DNA of 64,000 nucleotides from Micromonospora chokoriensis (GTDB lineage Bacteria > Actinomycetota > Actinomycetes > Mycobacteriales > Micromonosporaceae): assembly GCF_900091505.1 (NCBI RefSeq), contig NZ_LT607409.1, positions 4,216,001 through 4,280,000 on the forward strand, read 5' to 3'. A program made the translations under genes and the position numbers. This document shows, in pieces, positions 17,587 through 26,341 of the stretch. A model generated the notes under the pieces. That model saw only the letters and a program-made list of their open reading frames with translations. It ran no database searches and was not told the origin of the DNA. Each line of letters opens with the position of its first letter. Within the stretch, counting starts at the first letter, position 1.

Positions 17587-18639
17587 ATGGTGACCGAAAA
17601 CCCGCGCCGGGTGGCCGCGCCGGCGACGTCGAGGTGGCGGGCCATGGCGGGCTGGAAGAAGGCCATGATCGCCCTGGTGCTGATGGTCGGCGTGCTCTGC
17701 GCGGGCCTCGGCGCGGTCGGCTTCGGCCTGAAGCAGCGGTACGAGGGCCGGGTGCAGCGGGAGGACATCCTCGGCAAGGGCACCGTCCCCCACGACGAGC
17801 GTCGGTGGGAGTCGGGACCGCTCAACCTCCTGCTGCTCGGATCGGACTCCCGCGACGGCGAGCCGGACCAGGCCCTCTATCCGGGGCAGCGCTCGGACAC
17901 CATCATGCTGGTGCACCTGAACGCCGGTCGGGACGCGGCCACCGTCGTCTCCATCCCCCGGGACAGCTACGTCGACGTGCCGGCCGCGGGGGAGGTCTGG
18001 TCCGGCGGACCCAACAAGATCAACGCGGCGTTCGCGTTCGGCGGTGCCGCGCTGGCCGCCGAGACGGTCGCCAAGCTCACCGGCCTGCCACTGGACGGCG
18101 TCCTGGTGGCCAACTTCGCCGCCGTCCGCAAACTCGTGGACGCGGTGGGGGGCATCAACGTCTGCCTGCCCTACACGGTCACGTCCTCGGACACGGGCGT
18201 CACCTGGCCCGCCGGCTGCCACGACCTGGACGGCAGGGCGGCCGACGACCTGATCCGGCAGCGTCACGGCGTACCCGGTGGCGACTTCGGCCGTATCCAC
18301 GACCAGCAGCTGGTGGTGCGGGCGCTGGCCGAGCGGGTCACCGCGACCAGCCTGCTCACCAGTCCGACCCGACTCGACCGGGTGCTCACCACGGCCGCGG
18401 AGTCGCTGATCGTCGACCGGGACCTCGATCTGGCCGACCTCGCCCTCGCGCTGCGCCGCGTGCGGCCCGAGACCGTCCAGTTCGTCACCGCCCCCTTCAG
18501 CGACCCCAACCTCCAGACTCCGGCCGGGTCGGCGGTGCGGCTGGACGAGGTCCGCGCCCCGGCACTCTTCACCGCCCTGCGCGAGGACCGCGTCGCACAG
18601 TGGCTCGCGGCCAACCCGCAGACGCCACCGGCCAACTGA
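17587..18639 (+). CDS. LytR-CpsA-Psr (LCP) family cell wall glycopolymer ligase
   Basis: A 350-residue membrane-anchored enzyme with a cytoplasmic basic N-terminus, one helix (about 23-45) and an extracellular LCP domain (about 75-225). It contains LLLGSDSRDG, RSDTIMLVHLN, VSIPRDSYV and INAAFAFGG, the pyrophosphate- and lipid-binding motifs of the family. LCP proteins transfer undecaprenyl-linked polymers onto peptidoglycan (or arabinogalactan), so this is the probable attachment step for the glycan built by this locus. ATG 17587 is favoured over GTG 17578 because AGAGG lies 8 bases upstream. Ends at a strong terminator. Confidence 0.92.
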   Translation: MVTENPRRVAAPATSRWRAMAGWKKAMIALVLMVGVLCAGLGAVGFGLKQRYEGRVQREDILGKGTVPHDERRWESGPLNLLLLGSDSRDGEPDQALYPGQRSDTIMLVHLNAGRDAATVVSIPRDSYVDVPAAGEVWSGGPNKINAAFAFGGAALAAETVAKLTGLPLDGVLVANFAAVRKLVDAVGGINVCLPYTVTSSDTGVTWPAGCHDLDGRAADDLIRQRHGVPGGDFGRIHDQQLVVRALAERVTATSLLTSPTRLDRVLTTAAESLIVDRDLDLADLALALRRVRPETVQFVTAPFSDPNLQTPAGSAVRLDEVRAPALFTALREDRVAQWLAANPQTPPAN

Positions 18640-18678
18640 CCCGACGTCATCAGACAGCGGGAACACCCGAACGACGAC

Positions 18679-18713
18679 GGCGGGTGGGAGGTCGGTCCGA
18701 CCTCCCACCCGCC
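18679..18713. terminator. bidirectional intrinsic terminator hairpin
   Basis: A 17-bp perfect inverted repeat (GGCGGGTGGGAGGTCGG and its complement) with almost no loop, between the convergent LCP and methyltransferase genes. Confidence 0.85.
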
Positions 18714-18730
18714 GCTCGTCGCGAACAGGC

Positions 18731-19594
18731 CTACCGCGACCGCTGCCAGTAGCGGCACGTCCAGTCGACCTGGTGCAGTTCGTCCACAATGCCGTGCTCG
18801 GCGCGGAAGTCGTCGACGGCCTGCTTGCAGCCGCGTACGGCGTGGTAGTCGTCGATGATCACGTAGCCGCCGACCGACAGCTTCGGGTAGAGCGAGCGGA
18901 GCGCCACCATCGTCGAGTCGTAGAGGTCGCCGTCGAGGCGCATCACCGAGATCTTCTCCACCGGCGCGTCCGGCAGGGTGTCGGAGAACCAGCCCTTGAG
19001 GAAGCGGACCTGGTCGTCGAGCAGCCCGTACCGCTGGAAGTTCGCCTTGACCTGCTCCAGGGACACGGCGAGGAAGGGCACCTGCCACAGCGCGTCCTCG
19101 ACGTCCTCGACGCGACGCGGGTCCGGCTTCGGCAGGCCACGGAACGAGTCGGCGACCCACACGGTCCGCTCCCGGTCACCGTAGGCGCGCAGCATCCCCC
19201 TCATGAAGATGACCGCACCGCCCCGCCACACGCCGGTCTCGATCAGGTCACCGGGCACTCCCCGCGCCAGCACGTCCTTGACGCACCGCTCCAGGTTGTC
19301 CAACCGGCGCAGCCCGATCATGGTCTCGGCCTCCGGTGGCCAGTCCCGACCGGTGGCCCGTGCCTCCTCGTCGAACGGGAACCGCAGCACCAACTCCAGG
19401 CCCTTGCGGTGCAGCAGGTGTCGGCCGCGCTGGTAGAGCCGACCGTGCAGGGACCCCTGGCGGGGGTGGTAGGGCATCCACGTCTCGCGGAAGACGTACC
19501 GGGTCAGCGCCTTCTTGAGCAGGTCACAGTAGAGGTCGCGGGGGTCGTCCAACACCGGCGCGGACGCCTGGGTCGGCACCAACATCTCACTCAT
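18731..19594 (-). CDS. TylF/MycF-family sugar O-methyltransferase
   Basis: A 287-residue SAM-dependent methyltransferase of the TylF/MycF type, which methylates sugar hydroxyls in a metal-dependent way. The SAM motif region is DLIETGVWRGGAVIFMRG; the acidic metal-binding residues are in RLDGDLYDST and VIIDDYHAV. It may methylate a sugar of the surface polymer. AAGGAG lies 9 bases before ATG 19594. It is the last gene of the long minus-strand run that starts at 31923, separated from the Wzz-like gene by 106 bp containing a direct repeat. Confidence 0.9.
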   Translation of the reverse strand: MSEMLVPTQASAPVLDDPRDLYCDLLKKALTRYVFRETWMPYHPRQGSLHGRLYQRGRHLLHRKGLELVLRFPFDEEARATGRDWPPEAETMIGLRRLDNLERCVKDVLARGVPGDLIETGVWRGGAVIFMRGMLRAYGDRERTVWVADSFRGLPKPDPRRVEDVEDALWQVPFLAVSLEQVKANFQRYGLLDDQVRFLKGWFSDTLPDAPVEKISVMRLDGDLYDSTMVALRSLYPKLSVGGYVIIDDYHAVRGCKQAVDDFRAEHGIVDELHQVDWTCRYWQRSR

Positions 19595-19663
19595 CGGCAA
19601 ATCTCCTTGTTCGGTGTCTCGGGTAGTCATGGGGCGGTCGGGCCGCCGTTCGCGGCCGTCGAC

Positions 19664-19709
19664 CGGCCGACGTCAGCTCCAGTGGTCGGCTCGGCCGACG
19701 TCAGCTCCA
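19664..19709. repeat. 18-bp direct repeat spanning a stop codon
   Basis: CGGCCGACGTCAGCTCCA occurs at 19664-19681 and again at 19692-19709, 28 bp apart. The second copy contains the stop codon of the Wzz-like gene, so a short tandem duplication has copied the 3' end of that gene into the intergenic space. Confidence 0.8.
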
Positions 19710-21725
19710 CCGCTCGGTGTCGCCCACCGCCACCGCTCGGCGCAGCACGATGGATCCGGAGGAGGGGCGCGGCGTGCTCGCCAGCCCGGAGGAGGGGCGG
19801 TCTGTGCCCGCCAGCCCGGGGGACGGGCGGTCCGTGCTCGCCGGCCCCGGGGTCAGGCGCTCCGGCCCGAAGACCGGCCAGCGGTCCGTCAGATCGGACG
19901 TGGGAACGTCCGGGGACGGGTTCGGCGTGGCGTCCTCGGCCACGGGCGGCCGGCGGGGCGTTTCGGGCTGGGCCAGCGGTCGTCCGAGGACGCCGACGGT
20001 GGTGGGCCCACCCCAGGTGGACGCCGCCCCGGCGGAGTCAGGGTGGACGTTCGGCATCGGCCCGGGATCGGGTTGCTCCGGCACGTCCGTCACCACCGGG
20101 TTGGGCTGGGTGATGGCATCCTCGATACGGGTCGACACCGCCGGAGCCTCGACCGGCACGGGCACCTGCTCGACGGGCGCTGTCCGTTCGACGGGCGCTG
20201 GACGTTCGACAGCGGTGCCGTCGACGGTCCTGCCGCTACCCGCCCCGCGTCGCGTCGACTCACCCGGTTCCCGGCTCTGGCGGCGGTGCCGACCGGGAGT
20301 ACCGGAGGAGTCCTCGACGAGGGCGCTGACCAGCTCACGGATGACGGCGCCCTGCGCGCCCGCTCTCGCCGACGGCAGCGCCAGCGCGCTCTGGGCCGGG
20401 TCGGGCACCAGAGTCGGCTGCCCACCGCCCGGTCGGTTGTCGGTACGGGCCACCGCGCCGATCACCACGACCCCCGCCAGCGGCAACCCGAGCTGTTGCA
20501 CGAGCCGGGCCGCCCGCGTGCTGTCGTCGAGGTCCGTCCGACCGGCCCGTACGACCAGCAGCACACCGTCCGCGTGCTGGGCGAACGCCGAGATCTCCCG
20601 TCCGGCCAGGATGGGTGGCGCGTGCACGATCACGCAGTCCTCGTCCTCGCCCAGCGCGTTCAGCAACCCGCCCAACTCGTGCAACGCCTGGGTGTCGGCG
20701 CCCTCGCGGGGTTCGGCCGGCAGCACGCTCAGGGTGGGGAAGTCGGCCAGGCGCACCGGTGCGCACTTCTGCGCCAGCACCTGCTGCCAGGTGTGCGGCG
20801 CCTCCGGGAAGTGCCCCGACAGCACCGGATCGCGGACCGCCCCGTCCACCAGCGTGGCCCGGCAGTGCTCGTCGGCCATGCCGAGACCGAGCAGCGCGGT
20901 CACCAACGCCTTGCCGTCGTCGTCGTGGGCGCTGGTCACCAGCAGCCTCCGACGCGGCAGCGGAGCGGTGAGCACGCTGAGGGTCGAGATCACGCTGCGG
21001 ACGGCGTCGGCGACGTCGGTGCGCGCGTACAGGGCGGCGGCGTGGTGGCGGGCGAATCGGCGGGGCAGCTTCGGCAGCACCCCGAGGACCGGCAGACCCA
21101 GGCGGGCCTCGATCTGGCCGACGTCGCGCAGCCGGCTGTCGAACCTGTCGCGCAGGAGGGTCGCGCCCCAACCGGCCAACAGTCCGGCCAGTGCCCCGAG
21201 CACGCCGTTCAACAGCGGCTTCGGGAAGGCGGGCGTGGTCGGCGGGCTGGCGGTGTCGAGCACCCGGGCGTTGATGCTCGTCGAGCCGCCCATGTCCAAC
21301 CGGCTCAGCTGTTGGCTGACCGCGCGGGACGCCGCGTTCGCGATCGCGGCGGCCTGCGTGCCGGTGCCCGCGCTGGCGTGCACGGTGATGATCTGGAGAC
21401 CGAGTTCGTACTCACCGCTGACATGGCCGAGCACCGCCTTCTCGGGTAGCTGGAGTGCGCGCGCCGCTTCGAGCGCGACCTCCCGCGACCCGACCAGGCG
21501 GGCGATCGTGGGTGTGAGGTTCTGCGCGAGAGCCAGATCCGCGGGCCGGTCGTCCTCGGTCTGCTCGGCGCTGACCAGCACCGACGCCTCGGCCTCGTAG
21601 CGCGCCGGCAGGAGTTGGGTGACCCCCTGGGCGGCCGCGAGGCCCGCGCACAGACCGATCAGGGGTACGCCGACCCGGCGCCAGGAGACACCGAGCAGAC
21701 CTTTGACATCTATCGACGCGCTCAT
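19701..21725 (-). CDS. Wzz-like polysaccharide chain-length protein with degenerate kinase domain
   Basis: A 674-residue protein: N-terminal helix (about 18-38), extracytoplasmic Wzz domain (about 40-170), second helix (about 172-191), a BY-kinase-like domain (about 205-450) and a long disordered Pro/Ser/Thr tail with repeats of the form (S/T)xRPS(S/P)G. Family members control polymer length and export. The kinase motifs are damaged: Walker A reads SAHDDDGKALV, Walker A' LVDGAVRDP lacks its second Asp, and Walker B reads CVIVHAPP. The terminal Tyr cluster is absent. It is therefore probably a structural co-polymerase without kinase activity. Overlaps the preceding glycosyltransferase by ATGA. 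Confidence 0.85.
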   Translation of the reverse strand: MSASIDVKGLLGVSWRRVGVPLIGLCAGLAAAQGVTQLLPARYEAEASVLVSAEQTEDDRPADLALAQNLTPTIARLVGSREVALEAARALQLPEKAVLGHVSGEYELGLQIITVHASAGTGTQAAAIANAASRAVSQQLSRLDMGGSTSINARVLDTASPPTTPAFPKPLLNGVLGALAGLLAGWGATLLRDRFDSRLRDVGQIEARLGLPVLGVLPKLPRRFARHHAAALYARTDVADAVRSVISTLSVLTAPLPRRRLLVTSAHDDDGKALVTALLGLGMADEHCRATLVDGAVRDPVLSGHFPEAPHTWQQVLAQKCAPVRLADFPTLSVLPAEPREGADTQALHELGGLLNALGEDEDCVIVHAPPILAGREISAFAQHADGVLLVVRAGRTDLDDSTRAARLVQQLGLPLAGVVVIGAVARTDNRPGGGQPTLVPDPAQSALALPSARAGAQGAVIRELVSALVEDSSGTPGRHRRQSREPGESTRRGAGSGRTVDGTAVERPAPVERTAPVEQVPVPVEAPAVSTRIEDAITQPNPVVTDVPEQPDPGPMPNVHPDSAGAASTWGGPTTVGVLGRPLAQPETPRRPPVAEDATPNPSPDVPTSDLTDRWPVFGPERLTPGPASTDRPSPGLAGTDRPSSGLASTPRPSSGSIVLRRAVAVGDTERWS

Positions 21726-22924
21726 CTCGCGTTCGCCTCTCTTGTCGGTTGCCCGGTCTCGGCGGGCGTTGTGCGGGGGAGCCCGGTCGGGGACCGCAGC
21801 CCGCGCCAGGTCGTGCAGAGGGTGTCGGCGATGCGGTCCCAACCGAAGTCCAGGCCGGCTCGGCGCAGCCCTCGGTTCGCCAACTGGCCGGCGAGGGCGG
21901 GATCGTCGCGCAGCCGCGCGAGGCGGTTCGCCAGCGCGGGGACGTCGCCGGCGGGAAAGACGAGGCCGGCGTCGCCCACCACGTAGGGGATCTCGCCGAC
22001 GTCGCTGCCCACCACGGGTACGCCGCAGGCCATGGCCTCGACCAGGACCCGGCCGAACTGTTCGCGAAGGGGGATGCCGATCCACGGCAGGGTGTTGCGC
22101 TGCACCACCTCGACCGACGGCATCGCCAACGCGTCCATCCGGTTCAGCAGCGCGGGCAGGTCGGCGTGCCCGGCCCAGCCGTGCCGGTGCACCCGGCCGG
22201 GGCGACGTGCGGCCGCCCGGTCGATCTCGCCGCTGAGGCTGCCGTCCCCGACCAGCGACACGTCACAGTCGATCAGCTCGGCGGCGCGCAGCAGATCAGC
22301 CACGCCCTTGTGCGGCTCGAACCGTCCGACGAACCCGACCGTGAACGGGTGCGCGGCCGGATCGGTGGGCATGGGGCGGAAGACCCGGGTGTCCACGCCG
22401 AGCGGCACGATGGTGGCCGGACCCCGGTAACCCTTGACCCGCAGCACCCGCAGCGCCGCGGGGGTGATCGGGAAGGCGTGGTTGACCGACAGGTAGGACT
22501 GTCGCTCGATCCGGGGAAACGGGACCGGGAACCGGGTGACCACGTTCTGCGCGGCGTACAACGTGGTGGGTACCCCGGCCCAGCACCGTTGACGCAGCCG
22601 CAGCGCCTGCCAGGTGGTGAGGTACGCCGCCTCGCCGATCACGTGCAGGATGTCGGGGCGGGTGGTGGTCACGTCGTGCTGGCCGGGGAGCCGGAACAGC
22701 ACCGAGGCCATGTGCCCGGTCAGCGACTCGCCGAGCAGGTGCGGGACGACGTGGTACCGCAGCCGGTGGTGTCGGCGGGCCAGAAGGGCCAGCTCGCGTC
22801 GTGTCGTCGGTGACACGTCGGCGGCGAGCACGGTCAGGGTGATGTCCGGCTGTTCGCACAGGATGTCGAACAGGTCTGTCCAGTGCTCGGTGCGCTTACC
22901 GACGACGGTTGTCAGGACGTGCAT
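21722..22924 (-). CDS. glycosyltransferase family 4
   Basis: A 400-residue GT-B glycosyltransferase. The N-terminal acceptor domain begins MHVLTTVVGKRTEHWTDLF; the C-terminal donor domain has VGFVGRFEPHKGV and the EX7E region around REQFGRVLVEAMACGVPVVGS, ending with DAGLVFPAGD. It would add a sugar from an NDP donor to the lipid-linked repeat unit on the cytoplasmic face. It is translationally coupled on both sides (TGATG with the upstream GT2, ATGA with the Wzz-like gene). Donor and linkage cannot be inferred. Confidence 0.92.
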   Translation of the reverse strand: MHVLTTVVGKRTEHWTDLFDILCEQPDITLTVLAADVSPTTRRELALLARRHHRLRYHVVPHLLGESLTGHMASVLFRLPGQHDVTTTRPDILHVIGEAAYLTTWQALRLRQRCWAGVPTTLYAAQNVVTRFPVPFPRIERQSYLSVNHAFPITPAALRVLRVKGYRGPATIVPLGVDTRVFRPMPTDPAAHPFTVGFVGRFEPHKGVADLLRAAELIDCDVSLVGDGSLSGEIDRAAARRPGRVHRHGWAGHADLPALLNRMDALAMPSVEVVQRNTLPWIGIPLREQFGRVLVEAMACGVPVVGSDVGEIPYVVGDAGLVFPAGDVPALANRLARLRDDPALAGQLANRGLRRAGLDFGWDRIADTLCTTWRGLRSPTGLPRTTPAETGQPTREANAR

Positions 22925-23871
22925 CAGGCGCCTCCTCTCGTCTCGAAGCGGGTGGCCGCGATCCGGCCGACGCGGGTCCAGGCCCGCAGTCGCGCCGTCC
23001 CGGCCCGGGGTTGGAGGGGCATCCGGACTCCGGCCAGACCGATGCCGATCAGCGCGCGCAGCAGCACAACGCCGCGCACGGCGTGCAGGGTGCCGGCGCG
23101 GTGGCGGGCGAAGAACCGCAGCATGCTGCGGTACAGGTGGGGCCAGATCCAGGCCGGGTCGGAACTGCTCGCGCCGCCGGTGTGCACGGCGGTCACCGAG
23201 GGCACGTACAGCACCTCGGCGCCGCGTCGGGCAGCCTGCAGGCACAACTCCTCGTCCTCGTAGTACAGGAAGTAGCCCTCGTCGAGGCCGCCGATCGCCG
23301 TGAACAGGTCGGTACGCACCGCCAGGCAGGCGCCGGACAACCAGTCCACCGCCACCGGCTGTGCCCCCCGCGTGCAGGCGTCGTAGGCGGCCCTGCGCTG
23401 TCGGCCGCTGAGCAGTCGTCGCAGCGCGACCGGCACCAGCGCCCCACCGAACCGGCTGGCCAGCACCGTGACCAGGGACTCGAACCGGTGGGCGCTGATC
23501 GCGACCCGGCCGTGCGCGTCGGTGATCCGCGGTCCCACGATGCCGACCGACGGTCGACTGCGCATCACCCGGACCAGCTCGGCCACGGTGCCCGGTGTGA
23601 CGACGCAGTCCGGGTTGACCAGGAGGACGACGTCGGTGTCGACTCCGGCCGCGCCCCGGTTCACGGCGCTGGCGAATCCGGTGTTCGTCGGGCTGACCAG
23701 GACCGTCACCTCGGGGAAGTGGCGTCGGACGAGGTCGACGGTGCCGTCGGAGGAGGCGTTGTCCACCAGCCGGACCGGCAGGCCCTCCTGCCGTAACGCG
23801 TTCAGGGCGGCGACGATCTGTCGCTCCGAGTTGTGGGTGACCACGATGGCGGTGGCGGCGGCGTGGCTCAT
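22924..23871 (-). CDS. glycosyltransferase family 2 (rhamnosyltransferase-like)
   Basis: A 315-residue GT-A enzyme with AIVVTHNSERQI, VDNASSDGT, NTGFASAVNRG and the metal-binding region LLVNPDCVV, followed by GGLDEGYFLYYEDEELCLQAARRG. This pattern is shared with rhamnosyl- and other deoxysugar transferases, though the donor is uncertain. The C-terminal 70 residues are amphipathic and probably touch the membrane. It overlaps its neighbours by a few bases, as do all genes from 31.9 kb down to 19.7 kb, implying one long transcript. Confidence 0.9.
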   Translation of the reverse strand: MSHAAATAIVVTHNSERQIVAALNALRQEGLPVRLVDNASSDGTVDLVRRHFPEVTVLVSPTNTGFASAVNRGAAGVDTDVVLLVNPDCVVTPGTVAELVRVMRSRPSVGIVGPRITDAHGRVAISAHRFESLVTVLASRFGGALVPVALRRLLSGRQRRAAYDACTRGAQPVAVDWLSGACLAVRTDLFTAIGGLDEGYFLYYEDEELCLQAARRGAEVLYVPSVTAVHTGGASSSDPAWIWPHLYRSMLRFFARHRAGTLHAVRGVVLLRALIGIGLAGVRMPLQPRAGTARLRAWTRVGRIAATRFETRGGA

Positions 23872-25184
23872 GCCGTGACTCCCGTCCGGGTCAGCGGCCG
23901 GCTCGACAGCGCAGGCCGGGCAAGCCGCCGGACCCGTTCACCGCCCTGCCGCACGGTGAGGAGGGTCAGCGCCGGCAGCAGACCCAGCTCCCAGTGCCCG
24001 TCGGTGGGCGCCGCGAAGACGGCGGCAGCCAGGAAACCGCAGGACAGCGCGGCGAACGGCAGCGCGATCCCGTTCCGGTCCCGCAGGCCGACGCGGACGC
24101 CACGCAGGATCGGCCAGAGCACCAGCAGGAGGCCGACCAGACCGAGGTTGGCCAACACGGTGACGTAGAAGGCGTGGTAGACCGGGCCGACGTCGGTGAA
24201 GGTGAAGCCGGACAGGTAGATGTCCGGCGTCGTCTGTCCGAGGCCGGCCCCGACCAGCGGCTGGTCGGCGAACACGTTCAGGCCGACCGAGGACTCCACC
24301 CCCCGGTACCCGGCGGACTGCGTCAGCCCCTTGCTGATCTCGCCGGCCCGCTCCCGTACCCCTGGTTGCAGGGCGAGGACCGCTGCCACCGCGACGGCGG
24401 CGACGGCGGTGGCGGCGAGCCCCGCGCGGACGGTCCGACCACCGCGAACCAGCATGATCAGGATGGTCAGCGCGGCGGCGAGCCAGATTCCCCGGTACGA
24501 CGCGAGGAGCACGTCGACGGCGAAGAACCCGCCGAGCAGGAGGACGCCGTTCCGCCGCCAACCCCGCAGTCGCCCGGCGACCCAGATCAGCGCGGGGATC
24601 GCCATGAGCGTGATGAGTCCGCCGTGCCGCCCCGGGGCCGAGACGGAGATGGCGGTGAAGACCGCCGCCAGGGCCACGTACAGGATGCCGGCGGCCAGGA
24701 TCCGACGACCCGAGGTGAGGGTGTACGTGGCGACGAAGAAGTACACCGGGATGGTGGCCACCTGGTAGGCGGCGACCAGCACCTCCTCCGGTTGGTTACC
24801 GACGGCCAGCCCGTAGGTGGCCGCGACGACCGTCAAGCCGATCAGGCTCAGCATGCCCACGTCGGCGGCCGTGCGTCGGGGCCGCTCCTCCACCCGCAGC
24901 CAGTGGCGTACGGCGAGCGCCGCACCGCCGGCGGCCAGCAGCAGCACCTTCACCGCGATGTACCCGCGCACGTCGCCGCCGCTGAGCACGGCGCCGACCA
25001 CGGCGCCGCCGATGATGCCGACCGGCAGCACGGTCCAGGGCCAGAGCAGGAACACGCCCCAACTCAGCACTCCGACGGCGGCGGCCAGGCCGATCGGCCC
25101 GGGCAGCACGGTGACCACGGTGACCACGGCGCCCAGCCCGGCGCCGCCGATCAGCACCGTGGGCGCGACGATGGGTATCCTCAT
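23868..25184 (-). CDS. O-antigen ligase/polymerase-like membrane protein (Wzy-type)
   Basis: A 438-residue integral membrane protein with about eleven helices. The large periplasmic-type loop (about 290-345) contains ESSVGLNVFADQPLVGAGLGQT and a conserved His region YHAFYVTVLANLG, as in the Wzy_C/O-antigen ligase family. It probably polymerises the repeat unit flipped by the Wzx-like protein. Its start overlaps the stop of the upstream GT4 (ATGA). Ligase rather than polymerase cannot be excluded, but an LCP protein in the locus already provides an attachment enzyme. Confidence 0.85.
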   Translation of the reverse strand: MRIPIVAPTVLIGGAGLGAVVTVVTVLPGPIGLAAAVGVLSWGVFLLWPWTVLPVGIIGGAVVGAVLSGGDVRGYIAVKVLLLAAGGAALAVRHWLRVEERPRRTAADVGMLSLIGLTVVAATYGLAVGNQPEEVLVAAYQVATIPVYFFVATYTLTSGRRILAAGILYVALAAVFTAISVSAPGRHGGLITLMAIPALIWVAGRLRGWRRNGVLLLGGFFAVDVLLASYRGIWLAAALTILIMLVRGGRTVRAGLAATAVAAVAVAAVLALQPGVRERAGEISKGLTQSAGYRGVESSVGLNVFADQPLVGAGLGQTTPDIYLSGFTFTDVGPVYHAFYVTVLANLGLVGLLLVLWPILRGVRVGLRDRNGIALPFAALSCGFLAAAVFAAPTDGHWELGLLPALTLLTVRQGGERVRRLARPALSSRPLTRTGVTA

Positions 25185-26341
25185 CGGGGCAACCCCGCGA
25201 GCAGGGAGCGCAACTGCACACCCCGGGTCGACCAGCTGTTGCGGGCGGCGACCGCGCGGCGTCGGGTGGCCTGCTCCACGCAACCGCCGCCGTCCAGCGC
25301 CACGCTGAGCGCGGCGGCGAAGCTTCGCGGGTCGCCGGCGAGCGTGACGATGTCGGCCAGCGGGCGCAGCGCCGGCAACGGCGTCGCGACGACGGGCTTG
25401 CCGAGGGCGAGATACTCGTAGCACTTCTTCGGATGCACGTAGTCCACCAACCCGCCCACCCGGTACGGGATGATGGTGGCGTCGCAGGCCCGCAGGACGG
25501 CCGGCACGTCCGCGAAGCCGACAGCGTCGACAAACTCCACGTTGGACAGCCGTGCCAGCGGGGCGCGACCGGCCCGGGTGGACGGACCGATCAGCAGGAA
25601 GGTCCACTCCGGGTGGGCCCGGGCGACCTCGGCGACCAGATCCGCGTCGAAGGCTCGGGTGTCGACAGCTCCGCTGTACCCGATCAGTGGTCGGCGCAGC
25701 CCGGCCAACCAGGGAGCGACCGGGCCGTCGGGCGAGAAGTGCTCCGGGTCGCATCCGTTGGCCAGCACCACCGGGGCGGGTTCGAGGGCGGGCATCCGTT
25801 CCGGCAGCGCGCTGGACGAGGCGAGCACCAGGTCGGCGGCGCCGACGGCGGACCGCAGCGCACGGCGAAGGTGCCGGCGGTTCCAGCGTCGGGTGAACGT
25901 CCAGTCCAGGTCGGTGGCGTCGTACACCACGGCGGCCGCGTCCAGCTGGCCGGCGACGGGCGCGGCCAGGTCCTCGTCCAGCCACAGCAGTCGTGGCGAC
26001 TCGGCCCGCCGCCGGAACCAGCGGCCGAGCAGGAGCGCGGCGAACCAGCGGTTGGCCCGGTTGACCGGCGGCAGGTGGCGACCGAGCGGAAGCAGCGCCG
26101 GCCCGGCGCACTGCCACAAACCGTCGGCCACCTGCCGGACGCGGGTACGCCACCGGGGCAGGTGCCCGGTCGGGTCGACGAAGAGCACCCGGTGGTCGAC
26201 GGTCAGCTCCCGAGCCAGCGCGTGCTGACGGTGCGCGCCGTTCGCCCACGGGGTGCCGCTGAAGACGACCACCCAGTCCCTGTCGTCGGTTGCCGCCGAT
26301 CCCACCGACGCCGCCACCCGGCGGGCCGAGCGCTCAGCCAC
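25181..26341 (-). CDS. glycosyltransferase family 4 (TuaH-like)
   Basis: A 386-residue GT-B glycosyltransferase. The N-terminal Rossmann-like domain has DWVVVFSGTPWANGAHRQH, VLFVDPTGHLPRW and PRLLWLDEDL; the C-terminal donor domain has LIGYSGAVDTRAFD and HPKKCYEYLALGKPVVATPLPA. GTG 26341 is chosen because it gives an 8-bp overlap with the previous stop and a homology start at residue 21. Residues 21-133 are repeated, with divergence, in the C-terminal part of the adjacent GT2 protein, so the two genes share a duplicated domain. Confidence 0.88.
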   Translation of the reverse strand: MAERSARRVAASVGSAATDDRDWVVVFSGTPWANGAHRQHALARELTVDHRVLFVDPTGHLPRWRTRVRQVADGLWQCAGPALLPLGRHLPPVNRANRWFAALLLGRWFRRRAESPRLLWLDEDLAAPVAGQLDAAAVVYDATDLDWTFTRRWNRRHLRRALRSAVGAADLVLASSSALPERMPALEPAPVVLANGCDPEHFSPDGPVAPWLAGLRRPLIGYSGAVDTRAFDADLVAEVARAHPEWTFLLIGPSTRAGRAPLARLSNVEFVDAVGFADVPAVLRACDATIIPYRVGGLVDYVHPKKCYEYLALGKPVVATPLPALRPLADIVTLAGDPRSFAAALSVALDGGGCVEQATRRRAVAARNSWSTRGVQLRSLLAGLPR

